The notes beneath the pieces are model-generated. The model was not told the origin of the DNA, did no database searches, and saw nothing but the letters and a program-made list of their open reading frames with translations. From assembly GCF_049306965.1 (NCBI RefSeq), contig NC_133200.1, forward strand, positions 11,679,001 to 11,743,000: a DNA stretch of 64,000 bases. The letters are read 5' to 3'. This document shows, piece by piece, positions 47,501 to 58,332 of the stretch (position 1 is the stretch's first letter; each line of letters starts with the position of its first letter). This DNA comes from Danio rerio. Taxonomy: Eukaryota; Chordata; Actinopteri; Cypriniformes; Danionidae. A program made the position numbers and the translations under genes.

Positions 47501-50472
47501 ATTTTAATAAATAATAAAGTAATAATAATAATAATAAAGTCTTATTAGTACCAAACAGGGGCATTTAAAAAGTAAAAATTATGGTGTACACGCCTCAGTT
47601 TTTTGTGTCAATGTTTTTGAAAAAAAAAAATCACTTGAAAAAAATGAATGTGTCGACACTTGAAAGAAAATTAATATTACACTGTAAAACCCAACACTCA
47701 ACTTTACCAAATGAAATGAGCGTAGTTGAAGGTAACAAGTTAATGAAATACCTTATTACTTCAACTTAAATGAATTTAGTTCACAGTACTCATTAGGATT
47801 AGTTTATGAAGTGAAATGTTTTGTTGCAATCAATTTCATTGAATTGTTTAAGTTACCTTAAATTATTGGGTTTTACAGTGTACTAAAAATCTACTGATTA
47901 TCAAAATATGGAATATGTTTCTCCTCTCGTCCAGCTTCTGGCTCGGACCAGAGAGGATATTTCATTGCTCTTGTGCATCAGTGAATATTCATTGGTTTAT
48001 CAGTAAACGTTTCACATAAAGTTGTTTAGTATTTTAGACAAATTAGTGAACTATAGCAGTGGCCTGGGTCTTTAGTAAACCTCAAATGACCTTTAAGATG
48101 AATCAAAATTAAAAATGAGAAAAATACAAAAGCAACTATAAATCAAGGTGTTTTTTTCCTTGTTTAATTACCCTAAATTAAGTAATAATACAATAAAGAA
48201 TATATGACTTTAATCTAAAAGCAAAACAACACATGAGGTAAGATTCTGAAGACATTTATAATTATATTAATGAATTCCTATTTAACATATAATATTTCAC
48301 CAATAAAGGGCAGCACAGTGGTACAGTGGGTAGCACAATAGCCTCGCAGCAAAGAGGTCGCTGGTTCAAACCCCTAGCTGAGTCAGTTGGCATTTCTGTG
48401 TGGAGTTTGCATGTTCTCCCTGTGTTCGCGTGGGTTTCTTCCGGGTAATCTGGTTTCCCCTCACAGTCCAAACACATGTGCTATAGGTGAATTGAATAAG
48501 CTACTGTAAATTGTCAGTATTGTATGTGTGAATGAGAGTAAGTGGGTGTTTCCCAGTGAAGGGTTGCAGCTTGAAGGGCATCCGCTGCAAAAAACGTGCT
48601 GGATAAGTTGGTGGTTTATTCCGCTGTGGCGACCCCTGATTAATAAAGGGACTAAGCCGAAAAATGAATGAATGAATGAATTTCACCAATAGATTGTAAA
48701 CTGTTTTGGTCCTCAGATTCGCTCTGTCAGGATGGTAATTTCTAATTTTTGGGGGGTTTAATAAAAAGAAGGTATTTTTTTGGGTTTACAGAATATTACT
48801 CTGCAGTCATTAAAGTTTTAATGAGACAAATTTACAAAGTAAAAGGAAAATACTTACCAGAAACAGGAGGAGAATAACCTTTAGATCAAAAATGAAAAGA
48901 AGAATAGAGAATAATTTAAGAATAGAGAATAACAATTTATATTGGATCATAAGTGAAGTTTCAGAAACTCATTTCAAGAGGAGCACGTGACATGATTGAC
49001 TGCAACTGGTCTCTCATCTACAATCATTAGTTATCTCTTATCTCTTTTCCGAAGAAACCCCCCATCCACCCCTGCTTTTTTTCCCACTGGAGCTCTCAAG
49101 AACTATCTGATCTCGTAATCCCCTTACATGCTCAATCGACTGGGCGGGAGCCCTGGGCTCAATTATCTCAGAGCTCAGGGTTCTCTCCCGGGACAGCATG
49201 CCAAACCTGCTTATAGTGTCAAGCAATATCTAAGTGTGAACTCTTAAAATTACAATATGTGCAGGGGTAGGATGGGCAGACTTTTACATACACTTCTCTA
49301 ACCTTTCATTCGCTGCAAACTAACAGTTGGAGGGGCGTGGCTAAACATGTTATACCCAAGCCATCAAACTGAAGTTGTCAGAGAAAAACTACTTTTCCAG
49401 AGCAGAAGCAAATGGTCAGATTTTGATTTAAGATAACCAAAACCAAAACCAATTTTTTATTTTTTATACTTTTAATATTAAGAAAATATGATAATTTATT
49501 TTGTGCACAAAATATAATAATAATAATATTAAAACAATAAAAACTGAGTCCAACAATATACTGTGTGCTGTGCTTATTCAAGCAAAGCCATTGGTTGAGT
49601 GCACTTGTTTGGGAAATGGGTCATATACATCTGATGTTTGCAAATTTATTGAATGTCTCTAAAGTAACAGCATTTTTTTATGCATTTGATTACAATAGCA
49701 TTTGAATAAAGCCTTACAATCATACAATCAGCTGAAACATGCAAGTTTCAATTACCTAAAAATCACACTTTTACATTTTTAGTATCTATATTAGGATACT
49801 AAATTATATATTATTATATATAATCTATAAAGAAAATATGATAGATTATTAATTTTGTGCACAAAATAAAATAATAACAATGTTCACTTAACTTTATTGC
49901 TGATTTTAATACACATCTTAAAGGTTTGCATTTTAGCTGACACTTAGACAAATACCTTTTAGCTGGATTTATATGTGTGCCATTGTTTCTAATTCTATTG
50001 TTGTGTATATCTATAGCCTATGTAACAACTTAATCTTTTTGAGTTTATTTATTTGCTTAAAAAACATATGCGACTAGGGGAATTCCCCTACTAAATCCTA
50101 ATAGCCTAGCCCTAGACCCTTCAGTGCTGTAGGAGCTTTTTTAAGGCCCTCTTCAAACAGTTATTTTTTCACAGTTTATGATGGCATAACAGTCAAAAAC
50201 GGGATAATATAGTCCAGTATGGGGCAAAAAACAAAAAAACAAACAAACAGACATTCTAGACATTTGGCAGTGGGCAACGGTCGTCGAATTTAAATGTTCA
50301 AGTTAAAAAAGCTCCTCTGGACACCACCGACACCCACATTAGAAAACTTTCACTTTCGTTTACAATAACGTGCATTAAACAAAATAAATAATGTAAAGAT
50401 CTTACCATACGACGCAAGTGGAAATACAAGCGAAAAAATGAGGACTAACGAGTCTGTAAATTTGCACTGCAT
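27188..50472 (-). CDS. MHC class I heavy chain, non-classical, gene 2 (subgroup A)
   Basis: Exons on the minus strand: signal 50406-50472, alpha1 39723-39974, alpha2 34525-34803, alpha3 34161-34442, TM 33968-34087, tail 27188-27264; all phase 1, total 358 residues. The signal is [20 protein letters not shown]; an in-frame upstream ATG exists at 50550, but this start gives the normal leader. Alpha1 starts [14 protein letters not shown] and carries the sequon NTTAED. Alpha2 has cysteines in LAMCELKD and QPFCYKTL. Alpha3 has [10 protein letters not shown] and YTCSFKHL. The TM core is [19 protein letters not shown]. The tail ends [10 protein letters not shown] second possible tail exon lies at 26334-26356. 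The gene has grown to 23 kb through a Gypsy element (tail intron), a DIRS element (alpha1-alpha2 intron) and nested DNA transposons (intron 1), yet all splice sites and frames look sound. Likely a cell-surface molecule with unknown ligand; whether such long introns are still spliced efficiently is unknown. Confidence 0.85.
27611..28085 (-). repeat. 3' LTR of the Gypsy-type element
   Basis: 475 bp, TGTCAC to GTTACA on the minus strand. Contains a TATA-like GCTTATATATGG in plus-strand reading. Lies at the element's left edge in this window. Confidence 0.93.
32379..32900 (-). repeat. 5' LTR of the Gypsy-type element
   Basis: 522 bp; longer than its partner because a 45-bp GGCAGCGAGAATCAGAGTCC-containing unit is present twice. 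Otherwise nearly identical. Confidence 0.93.
32906..33967 (-). other. Gene 2 intron after the TM exon
   Basis: 33840-33967 matches, inverted, the start of the same intron in gene 1 (7770-7900), including TTTTCCTTT-AGATAAT and ATAATCTTCAGAAT. 33641-33720 matches inverted 7960-8040. The remainder is AT-rich with no recognised feature. Confidence 0.7.
34943..39705 (-). mobile_element. DIRS-type tyrosine-recombinase retrotransposon, broken
   Basis: Inserted between the alpha1 and alpha2 exons of gene 2. Inverted terminal repeats (about 34949-35110 and 39485-39662) share AATCC(A)CGTATGGGGATTT and TATAAGCACAGGGAAAGCAA; a further related piece lies inside at about 35165-35270, as expected for DIRS. 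On the minus strand the order is a gag-like region (about 39130-37598), reverse transcriptase ([20 protein letters not shown]), RNase H ([12 protein letters not shown]) and a tyrosine recombinase whose C-terminal box reads [16 protein letters not shown]. No target duplication is expected for this family. Several breaks interrupt the coding parts; a middle-aged fossil. Confidence 0.9.
41485..41561. repeat. (AT)n microsatellite
   Basis: About 77 bp of uninterrupted alternating TA. The isoleucine-tyrosine frames across it are artefacts. Confidence 0.98.
43378..44914. mobile_element. hAT-like inverted-end element
   Basis: Starts CAGGGGTTCTCAATCCTGTT and ends with the inverted AACAGGATTGAGCACCCCTG; the first 55 bp are matched in reverse at the other end. 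Flanks CTAATAC and CTATATAC are a likely imperfect target duplication. Its core is occupied by the element at 43507-44846. Confidence 0.7.
43507..44846. mobile_element. TIR element nested in the hAT-like element
   Basis: 1.34 kb with ends GGTGCGTTCGACATGAAG and, inverted, GGTGCGTTCGACTTCATG, and GC-rich subterminal regions (43540-43640 and 44640-44830) around an AT-rich core. No coding frame of note. Confidence 0.72.
45061..45377. mobile_element. Short Harbinger-like MITE
   Basis: 317 bp between TTA copies (45058-45060, 45378-45380). Ends AAGTCCCGGTCACACTGC and, inverted, GGCTGCGGTCACACTAAC resemble those at 5708-6383. Confidence 0.68.
45690..45925. repeat. Palindromic minisatellite, five 53-bp units
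   Basis: Each unit contains CTGGCAACACTGTTGCCAG, a near-perfect palindrome, starting at 45690, 45743, 45796, 45849 and 45902: exactly 53 bp apart. Spacers carry CAGTTACAGTA and CACTGTAATGG, themselves partly complementary. It lies at the right end of the TIR element. Confidence 0.95.
46031..47679. other. Gene 2 intron 1, unassigned
   Basis: AT-rich, non-coding. 46100-46210 has AGTAACTAAAAA words shared with 10420-10500. No complete element recognised. Confidence 0.4.
47680..47880. mobile_element. 201-bp TA-target MITE
   Basis: Ends CACTGTAAAACCCAA and, inverted, CACTGTAAAACCCAA are identical for 15 bp, and TA flanks both sides (47678-47679, 47881-47882). No coding capacity. A worn relative may start near 52257. 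Confidence 0.88.
48308..48683 (+). repeat. DANA SINE, full length
   Basis: Head GGCAGCACAGTGGTACAGTG, box B region GGTTCAAACCCC, middle GTGTGGAGTTTGCATGTTCT, end GATTAATAAAGGGACTAAGC then ATGAATGAATGAA. The best preserved copy in the window. Confidence 0.93.
49060..49248 (-). repeat. M block, copy 3
   Basis: Minus strand reads AAGAGTTCACACTTAGATAT, GGCATGCTGTCCCGGGAGAG, AACCCTGAGCTC, then ATTGAGCCCAGGGCTCCCGC. Its flank differs from the copies at 13868 and 19899, so it is an independent insertion. Confidence 0.65.
49250..50340. other. Gene 2 intron 1, 5' part
   Basis: AT-rich intronic DNA. 49430-49510 and 49800-49880 share AAGAAAATATGAT and TTTTGTGCACAAAATA words, a small diverged duplication. 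Nothing else recognised. Confidence 0.4.
50346..50358 (-). promoter_or_regulatory. ISRE-like motif in intron 1 of gene 2
   Basis: The minus strand reads CGAAAGTGAAAGT, about 50 bp after the signal exon. It matches the GAAANNGAAA core and the gene 1 intronic motif. Its position just inside the transcript suggests interferon-driven expression; this is inference. Confidence 0.55.
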
Positions 50473-50555
50473 GTTTTCAGTCTTAGCTTTAACTCGGTCA
50501 GAAATTGGAACAGGACTTGACTGACCGGGGCTTTGTCTTCCCCTGCCCACTCGAA

Positions 50556-50563
50556 CTGATTGG
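50556..50563 (-). promoter_or_regulatory. Inverted CCAAT / Y-box-like site upstream of gene 2
   Basis: CTGATTGG on the plus strand (CCAATCAG in gene 2's direction) lies 84 bp upstream of the gene 2 start codon. It matches the Y-box core of MHC promoters bound by NF-Y. A TATA box is not evident and the transcription start is unknown. Confidence 0.45.
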
Positions 50564-50569
50564 TTCGTT

Positions 50570-51950
50570 TTTCATGTGTTGATATGCATGAGCTTCAGGA
50601 TGAGAAGAAGTACCGATGTTCAATTTCTGTGTTATTTTACCATTAGAAAATGAGTTGTTCAGCAGTAATAGCCTTCAGTAAGTGTGTGCTCAGGCTTATC
50701 ATTATCCTGCGTACTTACTCTTTTTTTTATGAGTCTAAATTAATAATTAGGAAGACAAAACTAATGTTAGCCTATATGTCCACGGTCTCCTGTAACGTTA
50801 TTTGAACTTGATTTAGATGGGTGACTCTGACATGAATTTCGACATTTTATCGAGTTAGTCTACTGAATTTGCTGTTTCAAAAATATGATGAAATGGAATA
50901 AACCAAATGAAAACAAAGGCAAAAGCAATAAATACTAAACAGTATAACAAGCGTTGCAGCAGCCGAGTTTATTGTTTATTGTACAAATTGACAAGGATTG
51001 CCGTGCAGGGATATGCAAATTGCTGTATTTCTCTTGTTAATATAAACACACGATTTGTAAATATGGCATAGCTGTAAATGATGTGCATATTTTGGGTCCT
51101 GTTGATTGTCAATTAAAAATAAATATATTGTATGATAAAAAAAGTATGTGTTTTGTTATTTTACAAATTTCCCTCTATGAAGATAACAAATACCAACAAA
51201 ACCCAGGCAACAACCCAGCTTAGTCTAATTGATATCTGAGATATTTTATGCAGTCCAATATTGTTATTAAATTATAAAAAAAGCAGCTTACATCACGCAT
51301 TTTCAAAAAAAAAAAAAAAAAAAAATCGTATTGCTTGTTTTAAAATGTAAGTGCTTATTTTGTTACAGTGCAGATACGGGTGGTCAAATGACAAGCGTTG
51401 TTTATTTGATGTGCCATAGGCTGGTTGGCTGGTTTTAGAGGGGTTTTGGCAATTTTTAGGCTGGTTTCCGTAATTTCGTTCTGCGACAGATTGTGACCAT
51501 CACGAGACGTTTGGATTAAATTCTGCGTCCATATGTTTTTTACTCTTTGGTCACACCTTGTCTCGTGTATTTGGCGCCATCTTGTGTGCAATTCATGAAT
51601 TACAATGTATTTTTGTGCCCTTTATTTGTGCACAATTTGTGTGTATTTGTTATCAATTTTTTTGTTGTTGTAAACTGTTGTGCCTTTGGCGGCAGTTCTG
51701 CCAGCTGCAGTTAAACTCCAAAGAAGAAAAAGAAGGCAGTTCTGCTTTTATTTTCTGAATGACTTCAACATATGTTTATGTTTCCATACGTTGTACATTA
51801 ATTCAACAAATAATGTTCACCATCTGAAAAAAGACAAACGTAAAAACAATTCTTTACATTTGTCAGTGTGTTGCATACAAAGGTACACCTAGACATGAAG
51901 AAACAACATATTATTAAATTATTTAAGAAAGTATTTTTCCTCCAGCTTAG
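50570..51950. other. Intergenic DNA between genes 2 and 3
   Basis: No coding region. Contains a 20-bp A run near 51307 and an AT-rich body. If genes 2 and 3 have separate promoters, this 2.3-kb divergent interval would hold both. Confidence 0.45.
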
Positions 51951-51954
51951 TGCC

Positions 51955-52235
51955 TTTGTTCATCAGTGGTCTCCACAGTGGAATGAACCGCCAACTTATC
52001 CAGCATATGTTTTACACAGTGGATACCCTTTCATTTGCAACCCAGTACTGAGAAAGCACTTTATACTATTCACCAATAGCGCATGGCCTGTGGGGGAATA
52101 TGGAGCACCCAGAAGAAACTCACGTGAACACAGGAAGAACATGAAACTCCACATATGCCTGACCCAGCTGGGGCTTGAACCAGTGAACTTCTTGCTGTAA
52201 GGCAATCGTGCTACCCACTAAGCCACTGCGCTGCT
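51955..52235 (-). repeat. DANA SINE, diverged
   Basis: Minus-strand copy: CTCCACAGTGGAATGAACCG, GGAGCACCCAGAAGAAACTC and the head CTTGCTGTAAGGCAATCGTG. Tail side incomplete. Confidence 0.82.
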
Positions 52236-52239
52236 TGAT

Positions 52240-52784
52240 CTTAAAGATTTAAGGTACACTGTAAAAAAATCCTAATTTTACAGAAAATATCTCTAATTTT
52301 TTACAGTACATTTTTGTCATTTCAAATTATATTCAAAACTTAGTAAAATGACAAACAATCGCTCTAAATTAACAGTTTGACTTTCATTTTAGAAACTTTA
52401 TCATTAAAGACAAATTACTAACATTTGTGTTTTTTATACAGGGACAGTATTATTTATATAATATTTTTTCTGTTATTTAAAATTATATTCAAAAGTCCGT
52501 AAAAATTAGAAACAATATCTTAACAGCTTGACTGTTATTTTATGTGCTATATAATTAATGACAAATTACAGCAATTTGTCTGTTTTATACAATAAAATTG
52601 CCATGTTATTTACACAGTGTTTTTCCAGTTTTTAAAATTATGTAAAATTAAAGTAATAAATTGTAATTACTTGCTTTGTAAAAAAAAAAAAAAAAGCTAC
52701 GGCTGCCAAACAAAAACCATGAAATTATGGAGGTGTGTTTGGGGTCATTGTCTAGTTGAAAAATAAATGATGGTCCAAATAAGC
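52240..52784. other. Decayed transposon sequence replacing the 5' half of gene 3
   Basis: 52255-52680 has paired TTTACAG and AATTACA words as in TA-target MITEs. 52695-52780 (GGAGGTGTGTTTGGGGTCAT, TTGAAAAATAAATGATGGTC) resembles a Tc1-like transposon interior. The MHC sequence starts directly after it. Confidence 0.5.
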
Positions 52785-54895
52785 ACGTTTCAAGAGGAAA
52801 TACTACTAATGAAGATAACGTGGTGGATCAAAGTCACCTCAATACTATAAGTTATTATCTGCGTGTTCATCTCATGAGGAGATCAAATCATCTGAGACCT
52901 GTGAATAATTCTGAAAGTAAGTTCATTTGGCTGAAAGATCCAATTTAAGTTTGATTTTACATCAATCAAGTGATAAACCAAACACATCACTTTCTTTCCC
53001 AACAGCTCATGTAATTTACCTGGACAGATGATCACCAAAAGTGCATTTAGAGGCTTGACGGTTGATGAACTGCATTTTTTGGATGGGAAGTTTACATATC
53101 AGGGTTCATTGAATTACACAAAGCTAGAAATCAAACCCTATCTAGATCTGGCCATGTGGCGGTTTGAGACTTTATACTACCCAGCCTGCATAGAAACCTT
53201 GAAGAGTTACCTTAAAAAAAGAGGAACACAAGTAAACAGAAAAGGTATTATTCAATTTCAATAACTATACATTATATGTAATATACTTGTAATATACTCA
53301 ATTTCCCTTTTTTAAAAGTGAAACCAAGAGTCAGACTTATTCAGAAAGCCTCTGACTCTGGATGGCTTGCTGTGAGTTGTTTGGCGACAGGTTTTTACCC
53401 TCGTCACATCAACCTGACCCTGTTGAGAGATGGACAGCCTGTATCTGATCATGAGGTCACTGGAGGAGATTTGCTACCCAATGGAGACGGGACGTACCAG
53501 ATGAGGAAGAGTCTGGAGATCAGAGCAGAGGAGAGACAAAAACACAAATACACCTGCTCTGCCAAACACCTCGGTCTTGACAACAAACTTATCGTCAATT
53601 TGGGTAATGAGGTGTTAAAAATTCTGAATATCACTGAAGCTTGTTTATTACCTGTTTGTAATGTTTTTAACTTGATTGTTTCAGAATTTGAACCAGGCGA
53701 ACCATATAAACCAGTGATTTTCTCAGTGCTGATCAGTTTGACGTTGGTCTTGGTGTTTGGGATTGGAGTTTTCATATATAGGTGCAGGAAGAGAAGAGCA
53801 GGTATGGCAAAAAATCAATGTAAAGAATTAAAAATTATTCAGTGTTGTGTTAGAAGAAAAATCTGACAAAAAATAACTACTGAAATTTTTGCTGATAACC
53901 TGTAAAAAAGCCATAACCAAAAAAAGGTTACAGCTTAAAATACCCCCGATTTGTGACTGGTTTGACATAATTTATGAAATCTATAAGATAGAGAGGCTAA
54001 CAATGAACCATCGCTTACAGACTGAGGAGTTTAATGAGACATGGAGAAAATCTGTAGAATTTATTCTTCCATTAGGACCAGATATATCATAGAATGTTTA
54101 TTTAGAAAGATGTGAATTTTATTTAGTCTATTATGCGTATTTTTTATTTTTTTGTAATAAGAGAAAACAAAAAATAAAGATATTGAGAAGAACAATAGCT
54201 TTTTAAAACATAAACAAATAAATAAAAATGTACATTTAAGATCATAAAATTACCATCCTCACAATATCATGTACATATTTCAGGTAATAAAAAAGGGAAA
54301 AAAAGAAAAGGCTAGACTGGGTGCCGCAATATGGTTAAAAAAGTATTGTGACTAAAAAGCAACAAATAAATTTTTTCTGTTTCTTTTTGATGATATACAA
54401 AACAATTATGAGTGTATTGTGTCTCATAATGTCCTTGAATCATTAATGTAACTTCCGTATTTATTTATTTATGGATTTTTTTTTGTATTTTATAATTTCT
54501 TTTATTTCTACAATTTCTGGATTCTGATGGTTGGATGTTTTGTTTACCCAAATTTGGAAACTGCAATAAAAACTAAATAAGAAAAAAAAAAATTGTGAGG
54601 CTTTTTTTTAAATGTGCTGCTTAATTAATTGTTTCATTTTTATGTTACACAGTGACTTCATTAAGCTGTGATTATTCTGCTGCTTCTAGTAAGTACGGTA
54701 GTTTTTTTTGGGGGTAAATGTTATTATTGTATTTTCAGTATCAGCATTGAATTCTGACTGAAATCTTAAGTTCAAATTCAATATTTAGCATTGAATGTTT
54801 ATTCAAATTCTATTTTAATTTTAACATTTTTATTTATTTTTTTAGTATCTCAAGAAACCATTGAACCAGCATCCCAAGGTTTATGTAGTTTTTAA
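52785..54895 (+). pseudogene. MHC class I heavy chain, gene 3 (subgroup B), truncated
   Basis: Remaining exons: alpha1 3' half 52785-52916 (SRGNTTNEDNVVDQSHLNT), alpha2 53006-53244, alpha3 53319-53603, TM 53685-53801, tail exons 54653-54688 and 54846-54895. No signal exon or 5' half of alpha1 is present; transposon sequence lies there instead. Alpha2 is 28-40 bp shorter than in the other genes: its start lacks the CEL cysteine region and the frame is shifted before PGQMITKSAFRG. From there on the gene is clean: [36 protein letters not shown], a TM segment around VLISLTLVLVFGIGVFI and a tail VTSLSCDYSAAS-ISQETIEPASQ-GLCSF, matching gene 4's layout. It cannot make a full heavy chain. A short alpha3-TM product is conceivable but there is no leader for it. 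An L1 fragment sits in its tail intron. Confidence 0.86.
53870..54595 (+). mobile_element. L1-type LINE, 3' fragment
   Basis: The frame 53889-54092 reads KKRLQLKIPPICDWFDIIYE and MNHRLQTEEFNETWRKS, the C-terminal end of an L1-like ORF2, not a host protein. It is followed by a 3' untranslated region and an A-rich tail near 54585 (AAGAAAAAAAAAAATTG). Heavily 5'-truncated, as is usual for LINE insertions. Confidence 0.78.
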
Positions 54896-56594
54896 CTTTA
54901 AAGTAATTTTAACATAATTAAAGTAATATGTGTATATAACTTTACCTTAGACACAACAAATTACCTCAATTAAAAAAGAAAGTGTTCAATCTTTTATTGT
55001 AGGTTAACATAAATATCTAATGAATTTTTTGTTTGCTGTATGGAAATAATATATTACAATCATCATATTTTGTTTTATAATAATGCCCCTTTACATTTTA
55101 TATGCTACAAAATCCAGTTGCAGAACTGCAGAACCACACACGTTTTAGGCACACACAATCTAGGACACACGATTTAAGCAAACCATATATGGTAACTAAC
55201 TAACTCTTTAGCATTATCGCCACCTATTGAATTTCACAAGTATGATTTCCCATTTCAGTCATTATTATTAATATATCATAACCATCATTTTAACATCTCT
55301 GTAGTTTCTGAACTCAAATTATGTAAATAAAAATAATTGGTTAAAGATACTTATGACTTTATTCCCTAGCTGCTTGCACTCTCAGCAGTTGCATTTTTTT
55401 CATTTATTTATTTATTTATTTGACCATAACCTCACTCTTTTTATTTATTATTTTGCCACAGCTCCACTCTTTTTATTTATTTTCTCGCAGCCCCATGAGC
55501 AAAATGCAGCCTGCTTGTTAGTGATGATGTAGCTATCATTCGACCCCAAACAGCAGCACCTTAGTGAAAATAAGAATTTGAATTATTAATATTAATGAAA
55601 ATGACACCTGCTCAATGAAAATCAGATGATTTATTACAATAAGAAATCTGACATAATTAGAAATCTAAAAAGGGGAGAAGAAGATTAAGCCATCAATAGA
55701 AAGTACAGTCAGTAGAAAGTAATACTGGGGTCAATAGAGTTTTGCAGATAACAGTGCAATACTTATTTTTTATTCCAAACGCTCCAGCATAACAGCACCA
55801 TTGTGGTCCAGTGGTCAGCACGTTGCATTATGACTCCTTCGACCTGAGTTTGAACCTCATCTTAGTATAATAAATACCAAAATATTGCAGGAAAGGACAT
55901 TGTGATGTTTTAAAGAATATTGTTGGAGATTTAGCAACACTTTAATGTTCTCATGTTTATGAAAAACATTTGAAGTTCTAAAGCAGCTGTTTCCTTGAAA
56001 AGACGTGATAGTGTCATTAGAAACTGAATTGGAAATGACGTTATTTTAATATAGTCAGTCGTGAACTGGGGTGGGCCGGTCTAAGGCTTGAAACTCCATG
56101 GCTTAGGTTAGCATTTAGGCAGATCACTTACTGAACCTTAAATTCTTAAATAATGACTATGATAATGGATACAAACGCTTAATAAATGATTCATAATGTG
56201 CAGTTGTTATAAAGTGTTTGGTGGAATAAATCTGTAAATGTGTCTCTATTTAGGTGCATTCAACCAATTTGAGTGTATGATTAACTTCTTGTTTTAACCC
56301 AGTTACCACTGAAATAAATTACAGTCCAAACCTAACTTGAAATCATATTATAGATCATCCTGATCAAGGCTTTATTAATATTTATTGTCACATTGTTGTC
56401 AGGGTATATCTGCTGTAGTCTGGTTTACTACAGAACAATCATCTGTCAAACTCCAACCTCTCCATCTACCCCTTTTACCGCCCCCTTTTTATGTTCCTTG
56501 TTCCTCCTCAGCGTCTTAAAAAAAAAAAATCTTGAAAGACTTGTTTGCATGTTTTGTGCTGTAACTCATACAACCAAGGTGACTTAAGAGCAAA
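54896..56594. other. Intergenic DNA between genes 3 and 4
   Basis: Contains TTTATTTA-rich runs near 55400-55490 and, at 55794-55860, a tRNA-like SINE head (GTGGTCCAGTGGTCAGCACG and GAGTTTGAACC). Gene 4's promoter must lie at its right end but I see no clear ISRE or Y-box there. Confidence 0.5.
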
Positions 56595-58242
56595 ATGTCT
56601 TATGTCGGGAACATGATTATCATCTTGTTTTTGTGTGTGTTGTTAGCTCCTACAACTGCGTTAACAGGTAGGTTTTTGTCTAATTTATCTCTACATAAAA
56701 CAATTTATTCTCATACATCACTTTTAAGGAGCCATTTTGATTGTCAGATGCTGGAGAATGTCATTTGACCCTGCTGTAGCCTGCTTCAATAAATGGATTG
56801 CTTACAACATATCCATATTTTGAATATTCAGTACAAGTGTTTTCATTTTACTAATTCTATACTGGTGTTATTTCGTAGATTTTAATTGTAGTGTGATTAT
56901 TATTTTTTGTGCCATTTTATTTTGTATTCTTTTATATTTATATAATTTTGTTAATAATTTAATGTCAGTATAGCTTTAAATATGTCTTAATTAGCTTTAG
57001 TTGAATATATTCCTTACTAATAGCCAGTGTTCTCAGCAACCAAATTGTTTCCTTTTTTAACATATATTTCATTTTTATTCAATTAATGTTTATTTGATTT
57101 CAAATAAAATGAACATAAAATTAAGTTTTAGTTAATTGTAATGACCCTGGTATTTGAGTAGATTGATTAATGAATGAAATAAAAATCCATTAATAACAGC
57201 AGCTTTTAATACATTTTTTTTTTTTGTTAAAGAAAAATGGCTTAACAGGCATGCATTATAAACTTTAACAGTCAGTATCACATCATTTTAAATTAATTAT
57301 TTTGTTCTTTCTCACAGGTTCTCACTCATTGTGGATGCTTGCAACTTACATGAAAGGAGAGCCATATTCTGAAATAAGTATCACATTCATGCTGGACGAC
57401 ATAACAGTAGGACACTATAATTCAAAAACTGAAAGATACATTGCACGACATAATACTACAAATGAAGATGAGCTCACTTGGAACACATTTTATGTTGCAA
57501 GACATGATTTGCATACCTTTTTTGTGAGAAAACTAAAATTTAAGAACCATACAGAAAGTAAGTCCAGCCATATCATACACTGTCATTCACTGTTTTTTTT
57601 CTAGCTGGACTAAAGTGTTAAGGCTACACAACACTATAAATCAGGGATTCTCAACCGGTGGGCTGCGGTCCACTAGTGGGCCTCAGTGGTCCTGCAGGTG
57701 GGCCGCAAGATAGCTTAAAATTAAATTTCAATATAGTTTTTGAATTTCATTAATATTATGCTGTATTAAAATGATCAAATAATGCACATTCTTCTGTTTT
57801 CTGATTGACTACTTTAAACACGGCACAAAAACAGCCTCAAGATCTCTCTTTGTGTATTTTGTGTGAACTATTTAATATATTCCCATAGTTGTCCAAATTA
57901 TTGTCCTGTGAGTGTTTTAAAACGGACCCATGCCCATACAAGAGGATCTACCGATGCTCAATGGTGTTTCTGCTATATATGTAAAATAAACTTCTGTATG
58001 AGCTTCAGATGCGATCTGGCCGAGCTGTTCCTTGTTTTTGTTAGCGATCTTCCAATTATATCCAGCTGCAAACTCAACTACCATCAGATCGATGCGTTTC
58101 AGCAGATTTAGGGTGTTTTACTGTGTTTTACATTTGTCAGTATATATTTGAATAGTAGATATTTAATTGTAGATATTCAGTCAGTTTAAAGCAGAAGCTG
58201 CTCTTTAGCAGTCTCCTTGTTGACCTGTGGATCTCTTTGAAA

Positions 58243-58332
<90 letters not shown>

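Noticed and set aside
53889-54092. 67-residue frame as an extra MHC exon or small gene
   Set aside because: Its sequence is the C-terminal end of an L1-type ORF2 and it is followed by an A-rich tail.
55794-55860. Possible tRNA gene (A- and B-box-like words)
   Set aside because: The cloverleaf stems do not close and the layout fits a worn tRNA-derived SINE head.
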